Shown here: positions 6,699-15,001 of the stretch, in pieces
Position numbering within the stretch: position 1 is the first letter of the stretch
Layout of the letters: each line of letters begins with the position of its first letter
Assembly (NCBI GenBank): GCA_004557195.1
Contig: SFER01000024.1
Span: forward strand, 1-16,821
Direction of reading: 5' to 3'
DNA: 16,821 nt
Origin: Bacteroidales bacterium
Lineage (GTDB): Bacteria > Bacteroidota > Bacteroidia > Bacteroidales > Muribaculaceae
Made by a program: the position numbers and the translations under genes
The notes under the pieces: generated by a model
The model's input: only the letters and a program-made list of their open reading frames with translations
Database searches by the model: none
What the model was told of the DNA's origin: nothing

Positions 6699-9113
6699 AT
6701 GAAAAACATCTTTTGCGCAGCGGCAACACTGCTCCTTGCATTTTCGGCTTCGGCATACACCGAGTGGAATCTGCAAGGCGAAACCTATCGTGTTGATACC
6801 ATCTCACATTTTTATGTGGGACCCGGTACAACACAGACTTCTCTGAAATTGACGGGTCCTACCGTCCAGAGGGTGTTTTACACCACCACCGACCTTTCGG
6901 ATGATAATGTGAATTTGAAAGTGGTGAAAGGGAAAGACACAACTCGCGGACTTGAAACAGTGTCGAGTATGTGTGATACTCGCAACGGAAATGGCGTGCA
7001 GTATATCTGTGGGGTGAACGCCGACTTTTTTAGTATGTCAACCCCCACTTTTCCTATCGGTCATGCCCTTGCCAATGGTGAGCCGTTCTACATTGTGAGC
7101 ACCACCTCTTGGCAGGCTTTCGGGCTCACCGACAAGAAAGTGCCATATCTCGGTCTCGGAAAATATTCCGGCACTGTGGAGGCAAACGGCGTTTCTACTC
7201 AACTCACGAGCGTGAACTCGCCTCGTGGCATCAACTACCTCACCCTCTACACCCCCAGGTTTGGTGCAACCACAGAAACCAACACCTATGGCACCGAAGT
7301 GTCGCTCCAAGTCCTTGGCGGCTCGCTCCAGCCGGGTAAAGTTACATCCTACAAGGTTACTTCGGCTCCTGCTACAGCCGGTAATATGGCAATACCTGCC
7401 AATGGCTGTGTGCTCTCGGGTCATGGCACCGCTGCAACATTTGTCGATAACCTCAAAGAGGGGGATATCGTGAAATTCTCTCCGCAGGTGTGGTTCGATG
7501 GCGAGCAAGTGTCGGGAATTACACAAATGGTGGGCGGACAGCCTATGATTGTGTCGAAAGGCGTCGTCCTCGACACTCAAGGCGCTATCGACCACCTCGT
7601 GAATCGCGAGCCGCGCACTGCAGTGGGTTTCTCCGGCGACAAGAAGAAACTTGTACTCCTCGTTGTTGACGGACGTCAACCGGGTGTTTCGGAAGGCGTT
7701 ACCTCGCGCCAACTCGCCGATATTATGATTTATACCGGCTGCACCGAGGCGATGAACTTCGATGGCGGTGGTTCTACCGACCTATATAACCGCACCCTCG
7801 GCATCGTGAACACTCCGAGTGGCGGCGCCCAGCGCGCTGTTGCCGATGGCGTGTTTGTGGTGAGTGAGACTCCCGAAGACAACACCATCGCGCAGATACG
7901 ATTCAAAGACCAGGCTATGTTGTTCCCACGCTATGCCTATTACAAGCCTGTAGTGATGGGCTACAACAAATATGGAATGCTCATAGACACCGATGTGCAG
8001 GGATTCTCCCTTTCCTGCTCCCCTGCTCTCGGCACTGTGGGCAGCGACAACTCGGTGTTCTGCTCCGGCTCGGGTTGTAATGTGCTCACTGCAACTCTTG
8101 GCTCTCTCACTGCCACCATGCCTATCACGATAGGTGGCGGCGAACCTGTATTGCGCCTTGAAAGTGTGATTGAGGATGGCTACAACGGCTACACAGCCGA
8201 GCCTTTTGCGGTGGTAAACTCAATCGAGTATCCTCTCGACCCTCAAGCCTTTGTGTGGTCGTCGGACAACACATCAATCGCCACCGTGGGTGCATCCTCC
8301 GGCTTTATCAAGGGAGTGCAAGACGGTGAAACCGTGGTTCATGGCCGTCTCGGCGACTACGATAGGACCATAAATGTGAAAGTTGAGAAACCACTTGCTA
8401 TGTATGCTCCGTTTGAGGCTCCTTTCGACCCCTCGACATGGACCGTCGAGATGAGCGGAGGTACAAATATATCGGTTACCAACTATGAGGCAGGCTTGAA
8501 GGTGTCTTTCACCGGCGCTTCGAGCCGTAGCCCATATCTGTTGCTCAAAAAGGCTGTGCGCTTGTGGAGCGTTCCCGATGCAATCAGGCTTTCGGTGAAT
8601 CTCGGTCCCATCTCGGCAACAAAAATGCTGATAAGCGCCACCACTGCCGACGGCACATCCTACAACACTACAATCGATATCCCGCTCCAAGCTAACACCC
8701 TCAATACCGTTGAAATTCCTATTTCCGATATCTTTGGTGATGCTCATCGCGGCAAATATCCGATAACAATCAACGTTATCCGTTTTTATCTCACAGGGCA
8801 GGTGAGCGGCACTCAATATGAGGTGCTTTTGCCCGGTATCGAAACGGTGCACAAGGCATTTAGCGGTGTGGAAGGTGTGGAAGCCGATGCTGTGGAGCTG
8901 AGCTTGTATCCCAACCCTGTCGAGGCAGGCGAAACCGTAACCATCCCTGCTGCCGGCGGCACTGCCCGTATTTTCAATGTAACGGGTGCTTGGGTTAAGG
9001 ATGTCGAGCTTCTTCCAATGGGCGATGCAGCCTTGATGAATACAACCGGACTTGCATCGGGCATCTATTTTGTGATGGTGGATAGACATTCGTTCCGTCT
9101 TGTAGTAAAATAA
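6699..9113 (+). CDS. T9SS-exported phosphodiester glycosidase (NAGPA/DUF2233), paralog 3 of 4
   Basis: 804 residues, 5 nt after the previous stop. The signal peptide is about 1-19 (ending FSASA). The catalytic domain shows VGPGTT, NADFF at 107-111, EPRTA, VDGRQ and NFDGGGST at 353-360; the last Ser of the usual GGGSS is Thr here. The segment after NADFF (SMSTPTFPIGHALANGEPF) differs in composition from the sisters. GYNKYGM is at 421-427, the Big_2-like domain around W520, the beta-rich module from about F576 (LWSVPD inside it), and the T9SS sorting domain has YPNP at 737-740 and GIYFVMV near the C-terminus. About 25 residues shorter than paralogs 1 and 2, mostly within the catalytic part. Likely the same chemistry on a related or different substrate; no substrate evidence is visible. 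Confidence 0.9.
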   Translation: MKNIFCAAATLLLAFSASAYTEWNLQGETYRVDTISHFYVGPGTTQTSLKLTGPTVQRVFYTTTDLSDDNVNLKVVKGKDTTRGLETVSSMCDTRNGNGVQYICGVNADFFSMSTPTFPIGHALANGEPFYIVSTTSWQAFGLTDKKVPYLGLGKYSGTVEANGVSTQLTSVNSPRGINYLTLYTPRFGATTETNTYGTEVSLQVLGGSLQPGKVTSYKVTSAPATAGNMAIPANGCVLSGHGTAATFVDNLKEGDIVKFSPQVWFDGEQVSGITQMVGGQPMIVSKGVVLDTQGAIDHLVNREPRTAVGFSGDKKKLVLLVVDGRQPGVSEGVTSRQLADIMIYTGCTEAMNFDGGGSTDLYNRTLGIVNTPSGGAQRAVADGVFVVSETPEDNTIAQIRFKDQAMLFPRYAYYKPVVMGYNKYGMLIDTDVQGFSLSCSPALGTVGSDNSVFCSGSGCNVLTATLGSLTATMPITIGGGEPVLRLESVIEDGYNGYTAEPFAVVNSIEYPLDPQAFVWSSDNTSIATVGASSGFIKGVQDGETVVHGRLGDYDRTINVKVEKPLAMYAPFEAPFDPSTWTVEMSGGTNISVTNYEAGLKVSFTGASSRSPYLLLKKAVRLWSVPDAIRLSVNLGPISATKMLISATTADGTSYNTTIDIPLQANTLNTVEIPISDIFGDAHRGKYPITINVIRFYLTGQVSGTQYEVLLPGIETVHKAFSGVEGVEADAVELSLYPNPVEAGETVTIPAAGGTARIFNVTGAWVKDVELLPMGDAALMNTTGLASGIYFVMVDRHSFRLVVK
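7959..8002 (+). repeat. 44-nt near-identical segment shared with 5518-5561
   Basis: Second copy of the segment in paralog 2, with one mismatch (A instead of C in the Ile codon after ATGCTC). It is consistent with recent duplication or local gene conversion between neighbouring paralogs, or with strong constraint on the linker. Confidence 0.7.
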
Positions 9114-9132
9114 TAACTAAAACTATAAATGT

Positions 9133-11550
9133 ATGAAAACCAACCGATTTTTAACACTTGCATTGGCGCTTGCGGCATCGTTGTCGCTCTGCGCTAAAGA
9201 CACTTGGACCCTTCATGGCAACACCTATGAAGTGGATACTCTCATCTATGAATATCAGATTGGACCCGGCGCGACTTTTGCCAAATATCAGTTGCCTGAC
9301 TTCCCGATGAAGGTGAGCATGATGATTCTCGACTTGCAAAATCCCTATTTGCAATATGAAACTTGTCTTGGAAATGAGACTACAATCGGCGGTGAGCGCC
9401 CTACAAGCATGTACGCTCGTAATGATGCACCCGGACACGATATGTTTGCCGCTACCAATGGCGACTTCTATATCGTGGATAACACATCTGCCAATGGCAC
9501 TCCGAGAAGCGGACAGATTCGCCGCAGCGAGATTGCTATTAACCCGATGGGGTGGGCAAGTTTTGTCCTCACCGAAGACCGCGTGCCCTACGTGGATAGA
9601 GTTGATTTCTATGGCTCGCTCACCGCAGGTGGCGAGAGCATCCGCATCCACACTGTCAACGCTCAATATCTCGAATATGAAGATGTTCAAGGCAACCAAC
9701 TCACCCTCTTCACCAACGCCTACGGACCCGCAACACATTCATGCGCCGGTGGCACCAAGGCAATTATCGTGCCCAAGAGCGGCGATTTCGTGTGGAGCGC
9801 TAATGGCGAGGTTGAGGCTGTAGTAGAGCAAATCATTGATGGCTATGGTTCAAGCGAAATCCCTGCCGGAAAGGCTGTCCTTTGGGGTAATGGCACTTCC
9901 GAGACTTTCCTCAAGAATCTTGCCGTGGGTGGCGAAGTGAAAATCGCATTGTCTTCCACTTTACGCTCAAATCCCTCGGTGAAAAATATCAAAGAGCAAA
10001 TGGGTGGCAGCAACACCATCCTTCTCAAAGATGGTGCATATTGCGAAGTGTGGGATGAACGCCATCCGCGCACTATCATGGGCTTCGACAAGACCAAAAG
10101 ATATGTCTATGTGGCTGTCATCGACGGACGCCAAACCGGTTCTGCCGGTGCAAATTCCTACGAACTTGCCGACATCCTTCTCAAATTTGGTGCATGGGAT
10201 GGCGTGAACCTCGATGGTGGCGGCTCTTCGTGCATCGTCGTGAACGGCGACATCATGAACACCCCGAGCGACGGTCCCGAGCGCGCTGTGGGCAACGGAA
10301 ACCTCTTCTTCTCAACTGCCCCGGTTGATGATGTCATTTCCGATATCGTCTTCGCCCCGACAAGCAAGAATATCGCTGCCGGCGCCATGTTCACCCCGAC
10401 TATTTATGGCTATAACAAATATGGCGTAATCAAAAACAAGGATGTGAAAGGCGCTGTGTTCTCGTGCGATGAGGCTATCGGCTATTTCGATGAAAACGGT
10501 TGTTTCAACGCATCTACAACTCCCGCTGAGGGCAAAATTTATGCAACTTTCGGCGACATAAAGGCAGAAAAGAAACTCGTGATTGTCGAAACCGAGAACT
10601 CTATCCGCCTCGACTCGGTGATTGTCGATTCCAAGCACCCTTATCCCATCGAAGTGCTCACAAAGGTGGGCGTTGAGGACATCTCCATCAATCCCGCCGT
10701 GTGCACATGGACATCGCAAAACACCGATGTGTGTGTCGTTGAGAATGGTGTGGTGAAAGCCGTTGGCAATGGCACTACAACAATCAGCGGTTCGCTTCTT
10801 GGCTCCAGCGAAGGCACTCTCAAGGTAGTCGTTGAGGAAATCCCCGAAGGCGTTTATCCAATCGATACCAACAAGAATATCGCTGATTGGACCATCAAAA
10901 TGTCGGGCGGAAGCGGTGCGACATATTCAATTCTCGACAATGGTCTCGATATGGCATTCAATGGCACAGGTGGTCGCAACCCTAACATCACTGCGTCAAA
11001 CACCCTCCGTGTCCCCGGTATTCCCTCGGCTTTGCGTCTCCGCCTCAATCCCGGCGAACTTTCATTGCAGAGCATAACATTTGCCGGACGCAACTCTCTC
11101 GAATCGAATATCAATTACACCTACTACTTCAACGAGCAAATCAATTCGCTCACTACCATCGACCTCCCCATGTCGCTGTTTTTCGATGCCTCGGACCAAG
11201 GCACATTCCCCTATGTCTTCACTTCGATGAAGATTTCCATGAAACCCACATCGGGTGTTGCCTACGACCTTCAAATTCCCGGATTTGAGGCTGTGTATGG
11301 CGATGGCAGCGGTGTGGAATCGGTTGGCATTGATGCATTGCCGCTCGTAGTGGCTTGCGGAGGCGGCGAGTTGCGCATCTCGGGTGTGAAAGACGACGCC
11401 GGGAATGCCAGAGTGTATAGCGTCTCGGGTGCGTTAATCGACACGTTTGCCGCCACCGATGGCGCAGGCATCTCGATAGCGCACTATCCCGCCGGAGTCT
11501 ATCTCCTCCGCCTCGACAACGCCCAGTCCACCAAATTCATAGTGCAATAA
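9133..11550 (+). CDS. T9SS-type phosphodiester glycosidase (NAGPA/DUF2233), paralog 4 of 4, most divergent
   Basis: 805 residues, 19 nt after the previous stop, the widest gap in the array. The signal peptide is about 1-21 (LSLCA-KD). The Cys there is a poor lipobox, so I favour ordinary signal peptidase cleavage. Motifs are IGPGAT (GPGTT in the sisters), NGDFY at 109-113, HPRTI, IDGRQ, NLDGGGSS at 359-366 followed by CIVV, GYNKYGV at 426-432, a Big_2-like domain around W526, and the beta-rich module from about W586 without the LWS-x-PD motif (it reads VPGIPSALRL). The C-terminal domain (about 735-805) ends GVYLLRLDNAQSTKFIVQ like a T9SS sorting domain but lacks the PNP motif at its start (LPLVVACGGGELRI). 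It has more cysteines than its sisters. It is the last gene before the bidirectional terminator. Catalytic-family assignment is firm; secretion by T9SS is likely but less certain. Confidence 0.87.
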   Translation: MKTNRFLTLALALAASLSLCAKDTWTLHGNTYEVDTLIYEYQIGPGATFAKYQLPDFPMKVSMMILDLQNPYLQYETCLGNETTIGGERPTSMYARNDAPGHDMFAATNGDFYIVDNTSANGTPRSGQIRRSEIAINPMGWASFVLTEDRVPYVDRVDFYGSLTAGGESIRIHTVNAQYLEYEDVQGNQLTLFTNAYGPATHSCAGGTKAIIVPKSGDFVWSANGEVEAVVEQIIDGYGSSEIPAGKAVLWGNGTSETFLKNLAVGGEVKIALSSTLRSNPSVKNIKEQMGGSNTILLKDGAYCEVWDERHPRTIMGFDKTKRYVYVAVIDGRQTGSAGANSYELADILLKFGAWDGVNLDGGGSSCIVVNGDIMNTPSDGPERAVGNGNLFFSTAPVDDVISDIVFAPTSKNIAAGAMFTPTIYGYNKYGVIKNKDVKGAVFSCDEAIGYFDENGCFNASTTPAEGKIYATFGDIKAEKKLVIVETENSIRLDSVIVDSKHPYPIEVLTKVGVEDISINPAVCTWTSQNTDVCVVENGVVKAVGNGTTTISGSLLGSSEGTLKVVVEEIPEGVYPIDTNKNIADWTIKMSGGSGATYSILDNGLDMAFNGTGGRNPNITASNTLRVPGIPSALRLRLNPGELSLQSITFAGRNSLESNINYTYYFNEQINSLTTIDLPMSLFFDASDQGTFPYVFTSMKISMKPTSGVAYDLQIPGFEAVYGDGSGVESVGIDALPLVVACGGGELRISGVKDDAGNARVYSVSGALIDTFAATDGAGISIAHYPAGVYLLRLDNAQSTKFIVQ

Positions 11551-11561
11551 CCCCTCTCCAA

Positions 11562-11609
11562 CAATACAAAAAAGACTGCCTCAATTGCTTGGCAGTCTTT
11601 TTTGTATTG
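11562..11609. terminator. Bidirectional terminator between convergent operons
   Basis: Two 19-bp arms (11,562-11,580 and 11,591-11,609) are perfect reverse complements around a 10-nt loop. The core is GACTGCC/GGCAGTC flanked by six As on one side and six Ts on the other, so each strand gives a G/C stem followed by a T tract. It lies 11 nt after the array's last stop and 11 nt from the stop of the convergent mrp gene. Confidence 0.93.
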
Positions 11610-11620
11610 GGTGGTGGGGA

Positions 11621-12727
11621 TTAGCGGGTCATTTCCACTTTTTGGGTGGGTGGGAGCGTGGCGTTGCGGCGGTCGATGGCTTCGACGGTGCGCAGGGCGA
11701 GGGTGCGGAAGGCTTCGCCGCTCACGGCGTTCTGCAGCGATACCGGGGTGCCGTTGTCGCCACCGGCACATATCGATGCTACCAGCGGGATTTGTGCCAG
11801 GAGTTCTACGTTGAGTTCTTCGGCGAGGCGTTTGCAGCCCTCTTTGCCGAAGATGTAATATTTCTCGTCGGGGTGTTGTGCCGGTGTGAACCACGACATG
11901 TTTTCAACAAGTCCGAGGATGGGAACATTCACTTTTTCGCCCATAAACATGCTGATACCCTTTCGCGCATCGGCGAGAGCCACCTCTTGAGGCGTGCTCA
12001 CCACGATTGCACCGGTGATTCCGAGAGTTTGCACCAAAGTGAGGTGGATGTCGCTTGTTCCCGGGGGCATATCTATGATAAAATAGTCGAGGTCGCCCCA
12101 ATAGGCTTCACCGATGAGTTGCTTTAGGGCGTTGCTTGCCATTCCGCCGCGCCAAAGCACAGCGCTGTTTTTATCCACGAGGAAGCCGATGGAGAGGAGT
12201 TTAACCCCATATTTTTCGACCGGGAGAATGAGGTTGCGACCGTCGATTTCCTGCATATAGATGTCTTCGTCTTCAACTCCAAACATTTTGGGGATGCTGG
12301 GACCGAAGATGTCGGCATCGAGAAGCCCCACTTTGTAGCCGTTTTGTGCGAGAGACACGGCGAGGTTGGAAGCCACTGTCGATTTACCCACTCCGCCTTT
12401 GCCCGACGACACACCGATGATGTTTTTTACACAGGGGAGCATTTTGGGCGGCTCGGGATTGCTTTTCTTGGTCTTCACAGCCACGTTACCGGCAATTTCA
12501 ACCCAATCGCCTATGTGGGTGGTGATGGCAACTTCGGCTTGCTTGACAAGCGAGCGGATAAAAGGGTCGGTTGGTTTCTCGAAGATGAGCGAGAAAGACA
12601 CTTTGTTGCCGTCGATGCGGATGTCGTCCTCCACCATGCCGTTGCTTACCAGGTCTTTACCGTTACCGGGATAGCGGACAGTACGCAGAGCATCGATGAT
12701 GAGGGCGGGATATAATCGTTGTTCCAT
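11621..12727 (-). CDS. mrp: Mrp/NBP35 (ApbC)-family iron-sulfur carrier ATPase
   Basis: 368 residues. The N-terminal ~95 residues form a MIP18/DUF59-like domain. The P-loop ATPase domain follows, with a deviant Walker A (GKGGVGKST; Lys110 and Lys115), DADIFGPSIP, and DYFIIDMPPGTSD. This family binds and transfers Fe-S clusters in the cytosol. The Cys-x-x-Cys pair found in many Mrp/ApbC proteins after VENMS is absent (SWFTPAQHPDEKYYIFG instead). I recall the same replacement in other Bacteroidetes homologues but cannot verify it here, so cluster binding by this protein is uncertain. It is the last gene of the minus-strand operon, 17 nt after trmB, and is followed by the shared terminator. Confidence 0.93.
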   Translation of the reverse strand: MEQRLYPALIIDALRTVRYPGNGKDLVSNGMVEDDIRIDGNKVSFSLIFEKPTDPFIRSLVKQAEVAITTHIGDWVEIAGNVAVKTKKSNPEPPKMLPCVKNIIGVSSGKGGVGKSTVASNLAVSLAQNGYKVGLLDADIFGPSIPKMFGVEDEDIYMQEIDGRNLILPVEKYGVKLLSIGFLVDKNSAVLWRGGMASNALKQLIGEAYWGDLDYFIIDMPPGTSDIHLTLVQTLGITGAIVVSTPQEVALADARKGISMFMGEKVNVPILGLVENMSWFTPAQHPDEKYYIFGKEGCKRLAEELNVELLAQIPLVASICAGGDNGTPVSLQNAVSGEAFRTLALRTVEAIDRRNATLPPTQKVEMTR

Positions 12728-12744
12728 AATTATTCAGTCTTGTT

Positions 12745-13506
12745 TTAGTCGTTTAATAACTGCGGACACTGGATGTAGCCTCGTGAGAAGCTGCGGTAGG
12801 TGTCCGGCTCAAGTTCCACGGCGGGTTCGATGAGAGAACCCTCTCGCGGAAGGTTGAATTGGATGTATTTTATCGAAAGCCCGCGGTCGAGCCATTGCTG
12901 CTCATAGAATGTGCGGATGTCGAGGATGTCGGCACGCGCTTCGGTGGCATACAAATCGTCGGTTTCGGCGAGCACCGGCAGGTGGTTTTGTTCCACGAGT
13001 GCCGAGGTGTATTTGTATAGGAACGGGCTGTCGGTTTTGAGGTTCACCACACCGCCGTCTTCGAGAAAATGACGATAACGAGCGAGGAACGGGGTGGCAG
13101 TGAGCCGTTTGGTGAATTTCTTCATCTGCGGGTCGGGGAACGTAATCCACAACTCGTGCACCTCGTCGGGTGCGAAGAAATTCTCGAGCAATTCGACATT
13201 GGTGCGAAGGAAAGCCACATTTTTGAGACCTTCTTCAACGGCAGTCTTTGCTCCGCGCCACATGCGTGCGCCCTTGATGTCGATTCCGATGAAATTCATA
13301 TCGGGGAAACGGCGTGCAAGCCCCACGGTGTATTCCCCCTTGCCGCATCCGAGTTCGAGCACAATGGGATTGGAGTTTTCGAAATAATCGGCACCCCATT
13401 TACCCTTCATTGGGAATCCGCTCTCTTTGAGCACCTGTATCGGGAACTGGAAGACATTGGGGAATGTCTCCATTTCGGCAAATTTCTTAAGTTTGTTTTT
13501 TCCCAT
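12745..13506 (-). CDS. trmB: tRNA (guanine-N7-)-methyltransferase TrmB
   Basis: 253 residues, a normal length for the family. TrmB uses S-adenosylmethionine to make 7-methylguanosine at tRNA position 46. A class I methyltransferase fold is seen in LELGCGKGEYT (50-60, SAM loop) and FIGIDIKGARMWRGAK (72-87), followed by ELWITFPDPQMKKFTKRL (118-135), the signature tRNA-binding/catalytic motif of TrmB. NLKTDSPFLYKYT (155-167) is another conserved stretch. It starts 5 nt after the LRR gene stop and is followed by mrp after 17 nt. The trmB-mrp pairing is, to my knowledge, common in Bacteroidetes, which suggests the two surface or exported genes upstream joined a housekeeping pair. Confidence 0.95.
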   Translation of the reverse strand: MGKNKLKKFAEMETFPNVFQFPIQVLKESGFPMKGKWGADYFENSNPIVLELGCGKGEYTVGLARRFPDMNFIGIDIKGARMWRGAKTAVEEGLKNVAFLRTNVELLENFFAPDEVHELWITFPDPQMKKFTKRLTATPFLARYRHFLEDGGVVNLKTDSPFLYKYTSALVEQNHLPVLAETDDLYATEARADILDIRTFYEQQWLDRGLSIKYIQFNLPREGSLIEPAVELEPDTYRSFSRGYIQCPQLLND

Positions 13507-13511
13507 ACGGT

Positions 13512-14999
13512 CTATTTGCGAGCGAGTTTAGCCACGCGGCTATTCCCTTTCTCGTCCTTAATCACAAGAATATAGAATTTGGTGGAGAACGCGTCGGTAT
13601 CGATAGTGAACAAGTCGGAGCCGGGAGCGACACGAGTGAGAGTGGCACCGGTGGTGTCGAAGAGAGTTGCTTCCGCCACGGTGAACGATGTTTTCACATG
13701 GAGCACGCTGCCGGAGAATGTTGCGAGAATACTGTCGTTGGGGTCAACTGCATCGATATTTGTTCCGTGGAGGCTCTTGATGTCGAATTCTTTCCATTGT
13801 TCGGCAGCCTGATAAACGAGAATCATATCGTTGTTCTGCACATAGAGAATAACCTGACTTTTGTCGATGCCTGCAAACACATCCTCGCCGAGCGCCGGGG
13901 CGATTGAGAGGGTGGAAACATAGTTTTTCACCGATGTCCAACCTTCAAAGGCATAATCGTCGATAAATTCGGTGTTGTCGGGGAATGTGAAATTTGATGT
14001 TTTGTCCCAATGTGCAAAAGAGTACTTGCCGATAGTTGCTATCGCTCCGGGGATGAGATGAGGCTGAATCGATGGCGAATAGGCAAACATATAGTCGGGG
14101 ATAGCTGTCATTGAAGTCGGGAGTTCCATGTCGGTGAGGACAGCATTGAAAGCGAGGGCACCTTTGCCAAAAACTTCGGTTTTCGAAGGCAATTTGATGT
14201 TTTTAATCGCACTGTTGCTGGCAAATGACCAATCGCCGATTTCGTAGAGATTTGAACATTCCGACATGTCGGCAACAACGAGAGATGCGCCGAAAAACGC
14301 CTTGTCGCCAATCTTGGTAACGGCTGTCGGGAATGCAAATTCGGCAAGCGATTTACAATCCATAAAAGCAGCCTCGCCAATCTCGGTAACCGAAGCGGGG
14401 AGGGTAGCCTTTGAGAGCGAAGCACAGCCGTCGAATGTCGATTTCTTGATTGTAGCCACATCGCCTTTAATCTCCACCGAAGCCAACACATCGCAACGAG
14501 CGAAAGCGTATTCTCCGATTTCGGTAACCGAAGCCGGGATTGTGGCAGCGGTGATGGCGTCGCAGTCGTAGAAAGCATAATTGCCTATAGTGGATACCCC
14601 CGATGGAATCTCCACATTTGCAAGACCTTTACAACCCGCAAATGCGCTTTCGCCGATAGCCGAAAGGTCTGCCGGAAGCACAATCGATGTGAGTTTGGAG
14701 CCGAAGAAAGCCAAATCGGGCAGTTGAGAAGCCTCGTTTGTCTCGCCGGTCTTGACGGATGCGATTTTGTATGCTTCGATATGAGCCTCACTCAAGTCGA
14801 TTGATGCGAGGTTGGTCATTTTCTCGGAGATGAAGTTGAAGTCGCGAGCGTCAACCGAGCCTTTAACCACAAGTTGTGTTGCATCGGTGTTGTTGCCGAT
14901 AGCAAGGTCGATTTTCCCTGCCGAGGTCTCGACTTCTAACGCCACAGCGCTGAAAGGAATAAGCGCCAACAATATTAAAGAATTACGGAATGATTTCAT
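13512..14999 (-). CDS. BspA-type leucine-rich repeat surface protein with T9SS-like C-terminal domain
   Basis: 495 residues. The signal peptide is about 1-20 (ending SAVA). A short N-terminal part ending in NLASIDLSEA is followed by LRR_5/BspA repeats of about 23 residues (about 95-375), with the pattern L-P-x-S-V-T-x-I-G-x-x-A-F-x-x-C; two repeats share ASVTEIGE-x-AF. A cap with ILYVQNNDMILVYQAAEQWKEF (384-405) is typical of the family. The last ~70 residues (about 425-495; ATLFDTTGATL, then FYILVIKDEKGN and a basic end) resemble a T9SS sorting domain. BspA-like proteins are surface or secreted adhesion or binding proteins; the ligand is unknown. The gene starts 2 nt after the peptidase stop and ends 5 nt before trmB, so it is co-transcribed with both. 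Confidence 0.88.
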   Translation of the reverse strand: MKSFRNSLILLALIPFSAVALEVETSAGKIDLAIGNNTDATQLVVKGSVDARDFNFISEKMTNLASIDLSEAHIEAYKIASVKTGETNEASQLPDLAFFGSKLTSIVLPADLSAIGESAFAGCKGLANVEIPSGVSTIGNYAFYDCDAITAATIPASVTEIGEYAFARCDVLASVEIKGDVATIKKSTFDGCASLSKATLPASVTEIGEAAFMDCKSLAEFAFPTAVTKIGDKAFFGASLVVADMSECSNLYEIGDWSFASNSAIKNIKLPSKTEVFGKGALAFNAVLTDMELPTSMTAIPDYMFAYSPSIQPHLIPGAIATIGKYSFAHWDKTSNFTFPDNTEFIDDYAFEGWTSVKNYVSTLSIAPALGEDVFAGIDKSQVILYVQNNDMILVYQAAEQWKEFDIKSLHGTNIDAVDPNDSILATFSGSVLHVKTSFTVAEATLFDTTGATLTRVAPGSDLFTIDTDAFSTKFYILVIKDEKGNSRVAKLARK

Positions 15000-15001
15000 T
15001 A

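Noticed and set aside
8274..9089. Minus-strand open frame of 271 codons under paralog 3
   Set aside because: Antisense shadow; the plus-strand frame carries the conserved Big_2-like domain, beta-rich module and sorting domain.
11585..12127. Plus-strand open frame of 180 codons opposite mrp
   Set aside because: It begins inside the terminator and is antisense to clear Mrp motifs.
14370..14560. Short repeated DNA in the LRR gene resembling a repeat array
   Set aside because: The repeats follow the ~23-residue LRR period and are imperfect; they encode protein repeats, not CRISPR or mobile DNA.
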